Positions 44,666 to 49,431 of a stretch of 49,431 nt of DNA are shown piece after piece. The DNA lies in the NCBI GenBank assembly GCA_013298625.1, contig JAAFIF010000075.1, forward strand, positions 1 through 49,431. The letters run 5' to 3'. The translations under genes were made by a program, and so were the position numbers. Numbering within the stretch: the stretch's first letter is position 1; every line of letters starts with the position of its first letter. Under the pieces are notes generated by a model. That model saw only the letters and a program-made list of their open reading frames with translations, was not told the DNA's origin and ran no database searches. This DNA comes from Myxococcales bacterium. GTDB lineage: Bacteria > Myxococcota_A > Polyangia > Polyangiales > Ga0077539.

Positions 44666-45613
44666 ATGGGGCTCAGCCGATCCATGCCTGAGCCTCTGCC
44701 CAACCTCGATGCGCTGCGCATCCTTGTGGCGTTCTCCGAGTCGAGCTCGCTGCGCGAGGCGAGCGCACGGCTCGCGATGCCCCGCAGCACTGTGCGTCGT
44801 CGCTTGCAGCAGCTCGAGCAAGAGCTCGGCGCGGAGCTGCTTCTGAGCTCGGGCGTAGCGGTGCGACTGACCCCTCTCGGGCGAGAGATCGCGATGCGCA
44901 GCAGAGAGCTCTTGCTCGCGGCGAGGGCGTTGGTCGATGGGGTGCGAGACGCTCGTTCGCGGGCGATGCGGCTGCGCATCGCGTTGCCGAGCGGGTTCTC
45001 GTGGACGATGGTCGAGCCGCTGTTGAGCGAGGCAGACATCGCGACGTTGCGCTCGTTGACGATCGAGGTGGTCAACGTCGATCGCGCGGTGCACGCGTTG
45101 AATGACGGGTTCGACCTCGTGGTGGCGTTCGAGCGGCCGTCGTCGCCGTCGCTGCTGGTCCGGCGGTTCGGGCCGATCGCGTGGCGCTGCTGCGTCAGCG
45201 AGTCGTACGTACGGCAGCACGGGCGACCAGCGCACCCGCGAGAGCTCGGCGAGCACCGCGTGGTAGCGATTTCGCTGCCGGGGTGCCCAGGGCCTCGATC
45301 GTGGCCGTTGAACGGCGGAGGTGCGGTCGAAATCGCGCCGTGGTTCGTTGCGAACGGGATCGACGTCGTTCGGCAGATGGTGAGCGACGGAAGAGCCGTG
45401 GGCCTGCTTCCGTTCTTCACGAGGCCGACCCCGCCGATCGAGTGGGTGCTCGATCAGGGTGAGCACGCGGTAGGGCTGGACGGCGAGGTGTTTCTGGTGA
45501 CGCCTCAGCGCTTGGATCGCACGCCTGCGGGGCGCCATGCGCAAGCGTTGGTCGAGTCGCTGCGGCGATCGCTGCGCAAGAGCAGCGCGTTGGTCACTCG
45601 ACGCTCAAGCTGA
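44666..45613 (+). CDS. LysR-type transcriptional regulator
   Basis: A 315-aa LTTR. The winged helix-turn-helix (about 14-72) reads LDALRILVAFSESSSLREASARLAMPRSTVRRRLQQLEQELG, split here only by its turn, and leads to the linker helix LTPLGREIAMRSRELL. The effector-binding domain (about 97-300) has a shape like LTTRs of the substrate-binding type (IALPSGFSWTMVEPLL, FDLVVAFERPSS, WRCCVSESYVRQHG, VVRQMVSDGRAVGLLP). The gene converges with the reductase gene by a 20-bp overlap, so it is not the usual divergent LysR pair. Whether it controls the P450 locus is open. Confidence 0.9.
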   Translation: MGLSRSMPEPLPNLDALRILVAFSESSSLREASARLAMPRSTVRRRLQQLEQELGAELLLSSGVAVRLTPLGREIAMRSRELLLAARALVDGVRDARSRAMRLRIALPSGFSWTMVEPLLSEADIATLRSLTIEVVNVDRAVHALNDGFDLVVAFERPSSPSLLVRRFGPIAWRCCVSESYVRQHGRPAHPRELGEHRVVAISLPGCPGPRSWPLNGGGAVEIAPWFVANGIDVVRQMVSDGRAVGLLPFFTRPTPPIEWVLDQGEHAVGLDGEVFLVTPQRLDRTPAGRHAQALVESLRRSLRKSSALVTRRSS

Positions 45614-46562
45614 TCCGCTCGCTGCGTGCGTACGCGACGCACGGAAGGATCCACCCTTCGGCGAGCTGCTTCGGCGTGAGCCCTTCGTCTGTCGAGTGCG
45701 TGACGATCCCGTCGCGTAGGCGAAGCCTGCAGCTCCCGCATTGACCGGCGCGGCAGCTCGACTCGGTGGCGAATCCGCTCTTCTCGAGCGCGTCGATCAC
45801 GGACTGTCCCGCGCGCGCGGTGATCGCCGGGTGGCCTGCGATTTCGATGACGCACGGGACGCTCTCGCGTGCGTCGACGACGAACCTCTCTTGTCGCACC
45901 TCGACGAGGGGCTCGTCGGCGATCGTGGCCGCTGCCATGTTCTGCAGCCCGTCGGGGCCGCACAGAAACGCGCTGTGCAGCGGGCGGCCGGCGCTCACGA
46001 TGTCTCTCAGGCGCGTCGCGGTCAGCGGACCTCGTTCGGACCGTGCGTCGAGCGGTCCGTCGTCGATGAAACGCAGCCAGCGCAGTCGGTGCGGCGATCG
46101 CGCGAGCAGCGCGTCGAGGCGCGCTCTGCCGATGGCTTGCCGCTCGTCGCGGTCGCACGCGATCAGCGTGGCCGAGCCTGGGCCTTCGAGGTGTTGCTCG
46201 AGCAAGCCGATCAGCGGCGAGAGCCCGCTTCCACCGCCGATGAACAAGCGGTGCGTCTCGGTGGGGATCGCGGGCAAGACGAAGAATCCCGCGGGCGCTT
46301 CTCCGTGCAGCAGGTCACCGGGCCGCGTGTGTTCGACGAGCCAGTTCGACGCGCGGCCTCCCTCGACGCGCTTGACGATGATGTCGATCTCCGAGGGGCG
46401 GGCGGAGGTGATCGAATAGGAGCGACGAAGCGTGATGCTCTCGACGGTGACGTCGAGGGTGACGAACTGTCCGACGAGCGCAGGCAGCGCGCAGCGAAGG
46501 GTGATGACCGCGGCGCGGGACCCGTCTGGAGCGACGCGTTCGACGCGATAGGACTGGCGCAT
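45594..46562 (-). CDS. Phthalate-dioxygenase-reductase-type ferredoxin reductase (FMN/FAD, NAD(P)H, 2Fe-2S)
   Basis: A 322-aa electron-transfer protein of three domains: a flavin domain (LRRSYSITSARPSEIDIIVKRVEGG with the RSYS motif), an NAD(P)H domain (HRLFIGGGSGLSPLIGLLEQ, FLCGPDGLQNM) and a C-terminal plant-type 2Fe-2S domain with Cys270, Cys275, Cys278 and Cys308 (C-x4-C-x2-C-x29-C; SSCRAGQCGSC). It belongs to class-IA-type oxygenase reductases. The ATG lies one base after the P450 stop, so it is almost certainly the P450 redox partner, giving a two-component system with no separate ferredoxin. Confidence 0.92.
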   Translation of the reverse strand: MRQSYRVERVAPDGSRAAVITLRCALPALVGQFVTLDVTVESITLRRSYSITSARPSEIDIIVKRVEGGRASNWLVEHTRPGDLLHGEAPAGFFVLPAIPTETHRLFIGGGSGLSPLIGLLEQHLEGPGSATLIACDRDERQAIGRARLDALLARSPHRLRWLRFIDDGPLDARSERGPLTATRLRDIVSAGRPLHSAFLCGPDGLQNMAAATIADEPLVEVRQERFVVDARESVPCVIEIAGHPAITARAGQSVIDALEKSGFATESSCRAGQCGSCRLRLRDGIVTHSTDEGLTPKQLAEGWILPCVAYARSERISLSVE

Positions 46563-46563
46563 G

Positions 46564-47682
46564 TCACACCACCACCGGGAGCGATCGGGCTCCGTGAACC
46601 ACGGGCGAGAGGATGGGCTCGATGGGGCGAGACGGATCGACGCGAAGCGCTGGATATCGCTTCAGAAGTAAGCGAAGCGCGAGCTGCGTCTCGAGGCGGG
46701 CGAGCGGTTCGCCGAGGCATCGGTGGATTCCAGAGCCGAAGCTCAGCATGCCGCGGGTCGAGCGGTCTGGGTCGAAGACGTCGGGGTTTGCGAACGCGGA
46801 GGGATCGCGGTTGGCAGAGCCGATGAGGGGCAGCACCAGGCTGTCGGCGGGGATGGTCGTGTCCGACAGGACGACCGCGGTGCGAGTGCGTCGAAACGCT
46901 GCGAGCACGGGCCCGCGAAAGCGAAGCACCTCGTCGATCACGCGGGGAGCGAGCTCGGGGGTTTCGATCAGTCGTTGCTTCACGTGGGGCGCGTCGCTCA
47001 GGCAGCGGACGGTGTTGTTGAGCAGATTGGTGGTGGTCTCGTGCCCTGCGACGAGCAGCAAGACAGCGAGGCCGACGACTTCTTCCGTGGTCGTGTCTGG
47101 GTTCGCGAGCCACTGCGAGAGGAGGCGATTGTCTGTGTGTGATCGCTTCTCTTCGACGATCGCTCGGGCGAAGCGCTGAAACTCGTCGAGCACGTTGGTG
47201 AGGACGTCGGGGACGAGCACGGACGCGACGATGTCGTTTGCGAACGAGACGAACTGCGCCCGTCGCGAGGCGTCGACGCCCAGCAGTTCGGCGATGACGA
47301 GCGCGGGAAACGGCGCTGAGAAGAGCTGGACGAAGTCTGCGTTTGGCGAGGCGATCGCGTCGATGTGCGCGCGCGCGATGTCTTCGATGCGGGGCTCGAT
47401 CGCGGCGATCGCCTTGGGGGTGAACGCGGACTGCGCGAGGGCCCTGAGGCGGCTGTGCTCTGGGGGATCACGAAAGATCATCGTCTCGACGATCGGGCTG
47501 TTGGAGGGCTGTCGCAGCGGGTTGTTCGATGAGAAGACGGCGTGGTCTTCGTACGCGCGCTTCACGTCGGCGTAGCGAAAGAGCAGATAGGCTCCCAGCT
47601 GTTCGACGTGCAGCACGGGCTGGCTCTCTCGCATGGAGGCGAAGAGCGAAAACGGTTCGAGCATGAGTTCGGCAGAGAACAT
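46564..47682 (-). CDS. Cytochrome P450
   Basis: A 372-aa soluble bacterial P450. Motifs are complete: the I-helix oxygen-activation AGHETTTNLL, K-helix EVLRFRGP (ExxR), and heme loop FGSGIHRCLGEPLARLE with the axial Cys322. The C-helix region FRDPPEHSRLRALAQSAFTPKAI is the classical PPEHxxxR. Length is at the short end because the N-terminus is brief. ATG 47682 has GAGG 7 bp upstream. A longer frame exists but lies in the divergent promoter. It is coupled to a reductase. A hydroxylation role on an apocarotenoid is inferred from the divergent carotenoid oxygenase. Confidence 0.95.
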   Translation of the reverse strand: MFSAELMLEPFSLFASMRESQPVLHVEQLGAYLLFRYADVKRAYEDHAVFSSNNPLRQPSNSPIVETMIFRDPPEHSRLRALAQSAFTPKAIAAIEPRIEDIARAHIDAIASPNADFVQLFSAPFPALVIAELLGVDASRRAQFVSFANDIVASVLVPDVLTNVLDEFQRFARAIVEEKRSHTDNRLLSQWLANPDTTTEEVVGLAVLLLVAGHETTTNLLNNTVRCLSDAPHVKQRLIETPELAPRVIDEVLRFRGPVLAAFRRTRTAVVLSDTTIPADSLVLPLIGSANRDPSAFANPDVFDPDRSTRGMLSFGSGIHRCLGEPLARLETQLALRLLLKRYPALRVDPSRPIEPILSPVVHGARSLPVVV

Positions 47683-47760
47683 GGTGTGACCTCGTGTGCG
47701 TTGATCGCCGCGCAATGGGTATGGCGTGCGGTCTTCAGCCAACAGGTCCGGGATTGGGCG

Positions 47761-47781
47761 TCGGTGGACCATCGGTGGACC
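47761..47781 (+). promoter_or_regulatory. Direct repeat in the P450/carotenoid-oxygenase divergent promoter
   Basis: TCGGTGGACC occurs twice with an 11-bp period (47761-47770 and 47772-47781), midway in the 177-bp gap between the P450 and dioxygenase starts. One helical turn of spacing suits a regulator that binds one face of the DNA. Confidence 0.4.
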
Positions 47782-47859
47782 GCTCCGTCACGATCGCGTC
47801 GGTCGCTGGACGAGTGCGCGGTGCAGACGGCGTTCGCCGCGCTACGATCGCCGGCACTG

Positions 47860-49347
47860 ATGGACGCCGCACGTACGCTCTCTCGCCGCGCTCGCTCGTG
47901 GAACACCGCTATGGCCGCGAGCCCGGGCTCGCTGGACCTGACCGTCTCTGCGTCGCAGATCACCGGAGAAATCCCGGGAGTATTGCAGGGAGGTAGAGTC
48001 CTCTCGAACGGCCCGGGGTGGACGAAGATCGGCGGGCGCATCGCGCATCCGTTCGACGGTCACGGGTACGTGAGGGCTTTCGAGTTTGCGAAGGACGGCG
48101 GGTGCCGCGTGCGTGCGCGCTTCGTCGAGACGCAGGTGTACCGCGACGAATCCGCGGCGAAGAGGCTCGTGCACCGCGGCTTCGCGACGAACATCGACGA
48201 CGCTCCGTGGAAGAACATCGGCTTCGGCAAGCCCCGCAACGTCGCCAATACCACCATTGTTCGCTGGGGCGACAGGCTGTTGGCGGGCTGGGAGGGCGGC
48301 GCGCCGCACGCGCTCGACGCTGCGACGCTCGAGACGCTGGGCGAAGAGAGCTTCGGCGGCGCGATCAACGGACAGGCGACGCTCGCGCACATGCACTACG
48401 ACGCCGCGCAGGATCGCCTGGTGCTCTGCAGCCTGACGATGGGCCGCAACACGAAGATCACGTTTCGCGAGGTCGATCGCAGCGCGAAGGTGCTCTCGTC
48501 GCGCGAGGTCACCGTCGAGGGCTCGCTCTTCGCGCACGATTTTGCGCTCACGCCCGACTACTACGTGCTCGGCGCCAACCCGCTGAAGATGAAGCTGGGA
48601 GAGCTCGCCAAGATGGCGCTCGGGACCTCGACGCTGCTGCGCTCGGTGGCGATCGACGAGCAAAAACCGGGGATGTTCTACCTGATCCCGCGCAAGGGAT
48701 CGGCGCCGATGCGGGTCATCGAGGCGCCCGATCGCGTGTTCGTCGTGCACTTCGCCAACGCGTTTCAGCGCGGGGCAGAGGTCGTCGTCGACGCGTGTGT
48801 GTTTCATCGCTTCGAGTTCGGCGAAGAGTTTGGATACACGGGGCCGCACACGCCGTTCGACCCGGCGCTGCCCGACGTGCGCAAGCCGCAACGGCTGTAT
48901 CGAGCGCGGATCGCAGAGGGGGCGCAGCGCGCGACGTGGGAGAAGCTCGTCCCGCACGGGGTGGACTTTCCGCGGGTGCATCCGTTGAAGGACGGCGTCG
49001 AGAGCGCGCTGATCTTCGGAGCGACGCGGGCGGACACCCGGTACAGCGACCCGTTCGACTCGATCGTTCGCGTGGACACACGCGATCCCGCGCGCGCTCC
49101 GCAAGTGTGGACCGCGCCCGAGGATGTCTTCGTGGGCGAGCCGCTGTTTGCGCCGGACGCTGCGAACGAGGATCGCGGTCACGTGATGGTGTTGTTGTCC
49201 GACGGCATCAACGAGCGCACGACGCTGGCTGTGTTCGACGCGAGCGCGATCGATCAGGGCCCTGTTGCGAGCGTGCCGCTGCCGCTGCTGCCGATCGCGT
49301 TTCATGGCGAGTGGGACGGTGGTGATACGTCGCGGGGCTCAGTCTGA
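47860..49347 (+). CDS. Carotenoid cleavage dioxygenase (RPE65/CCO family)
   Basis: A 495-aa non-heme iron dioxygenase that cleaves carotenoid or stilbene double bonds. The four iron ligands are visible: His177 or His179 in LAHMHYDAA, His226 in FAHDFALTPDYYV, His297 in FVVHFANAF, and His482 in IAFHGEW near the end. The N-terminus has PGVLQGGRVLSNGPG, the expected opening strand, and GHGYVRAFEF. ATG 47860 is given; the frame stays open upstream over the P450 promoter, which is rejected. Transcription diverges from the P450. With the P450 and reductase it suggests oxidation of an apocarotenoid. Substrate unknown. Confidence 0.93.
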   Translation: MDAARTLSRRARSWNTAMAASPGSLDLTVSASQITGEIPGVLQGGRVLSNGPGWTKIGGRIAHPFDGHGYVRAFEFAKDGGCRVRARFVETQVYRDESAAKRLVHRGFATNIDDAPWKNIGFGKPRNVANTTIVRWGDRLLAGWEGGAPHALDAATLETLGEESFGGAINGQATLAHMHYDAAQDRLVLCSLTMGRNTKITFREVDRSAKVLSSREVTVEGSLFAHDFALTPDYYVLGANPLKMKLGELAKMALGTSTLLRSVAIDEQKPGMFYLIPRKGSAPMRVIEAPDRVFVVHFANAFQRGAEVVVDACVFHRFEFGEEFGYTGPHTPFDPALPDVRKPQRLYRARIAEGAQRATWEKLVPHGVDFPRVHPLKDGVESALIFGATRADTRYSDPFDSIVRVDTRDPARAPQVWTAPEDVFVGEPLFAPDAANEDRGHVMVLLSDGINERTTLAVFDASAIDQGPVASVPLPLLPIAFHGEWDGGDTSRGSV

Positions 49348-49389
49348 GCGGTCTTTTCTGCGGTCATCGGGAGTTTTCTTTCAATGCTT

Positions 49390-49425
49390 GGGACCATGGG
49401 AGGGACCAGCGCTGGGACCATCCCG
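49390..49425 (+). repeat. 12-bp-period GGGACCA repeat at the window edge
   Basis: GGGACCA begins at 49390, 49402 and 49414, an exact 12-bp period, with varying flanks. It may belong to a feature that continues beyond the window. No gene can be called in the last 84 bp. Confidence 0.5.
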
Positions 49426-49431
49426 CGCGCC

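Noticed and set aside
43462..45420. 652-residue minus-strand frame opposite the second Kelch-like gene and LysR
   Set aside because: Covers two plus-strand genes with signal peptide, propeller and HTH evidence; no motif of its own.

Overview
The window is high-G+C bacterial chromosome that most resembles the Myxococcota, probably the Polyangiales/Sandaracinaceae side. Three things point there. There are many small lipoproteins with acidic or Ala/Ser-rich linkers after the lipobox. There is a Hanks-type Ser/Thr kinase with an extracytoplasmic FG-GAP propeller. The EF-Tu has a switch-I region that, as far as I remember, matches Sorangium-type EF-Tu rather than the textbook sequence. No rRNA, tRNA, CRISPR array, insertion sequence or prophage was seen. 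Layout, left to right. 1-3434: end of a PilZ-type protein, then an exported penicillin-acylase-family amidohydrolase. 3442-7115 (minus): NtrY-like sensor kinase, a Tyr-rich mini-lipoprotein with its own promoter and 5' hairpin, and the coupled phosphotransferase pair HPr/enzyme I. 7213-12737 (plus): lipoprotein, class-V aminotransferase, rhomboid protease, two uncharacterised proteins, CorA-type transporter. 12734-19115: uncharacterised His-rich protein, Ser/Gly-repeat lipoprotein, a three-gene lipoprotein operon (OB-fold-like, DUF2141, ABM-like), a LytS/LytTR two-component pair and ComM. 19409-24053: Ser/Thr kinase, GpsA, SRPBCC-like protein and a one-TM mini-protein. 24164-31824 is the translation island: rpsL-rpsG-(543-bp structured gap)-fusA-tuf-(219-bp structured gap)-rpsJ-rplD-rplW-rplB-rpsS. 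It departs from the usual arrangement. rplC is missing between rpsJ and rplD, and the S10 cluster stops after rpsS at a 13-bp UUCG hairpin, with no rplV/rpsC. 32003-40292 is accessory: a lipoprotein with a paralogue at 39888, an M3 peptidase, small exported proteins, and a two-gene unit made of a large Ham1(ITPase)-like/ThyX-like fusion protein overlapped by a thymidylate-kinase-like P-loop kinase. 40314-44598 holds a Uma2-family protein, a YD-repeat lipoprotein and two coupled Kelch-like propeller lipoproteins. 44666-49347 holds a LysR regulator, a cytochrome P450 with its own ferredoxin-reductase partner, and a divergent carotenoid-cleavage-type dioxygenase, which together look like a small apocarotenoid oxidation locus. 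The best candidate for an undescribed system is the fusion/kinase pair at 36603-39844. It joins a nucleotide-triphosphate-pyrophosphatase-like fold, a helical region with an HDxxH motif and a ThyX-like fold whose signature is degraded, and it is translationally coupled to a nucleotide kinase. A nucleotide-modifying, nucleotide-sanitising or nucleotide-depleting function is inferred, not shown. The second most interesting signals are the reorganised S10 operon, the unusual EF-Tu switch I and the structured leaders before fusA and rpsJ. All domain assignments were made by eye from motifs; no database search was run.
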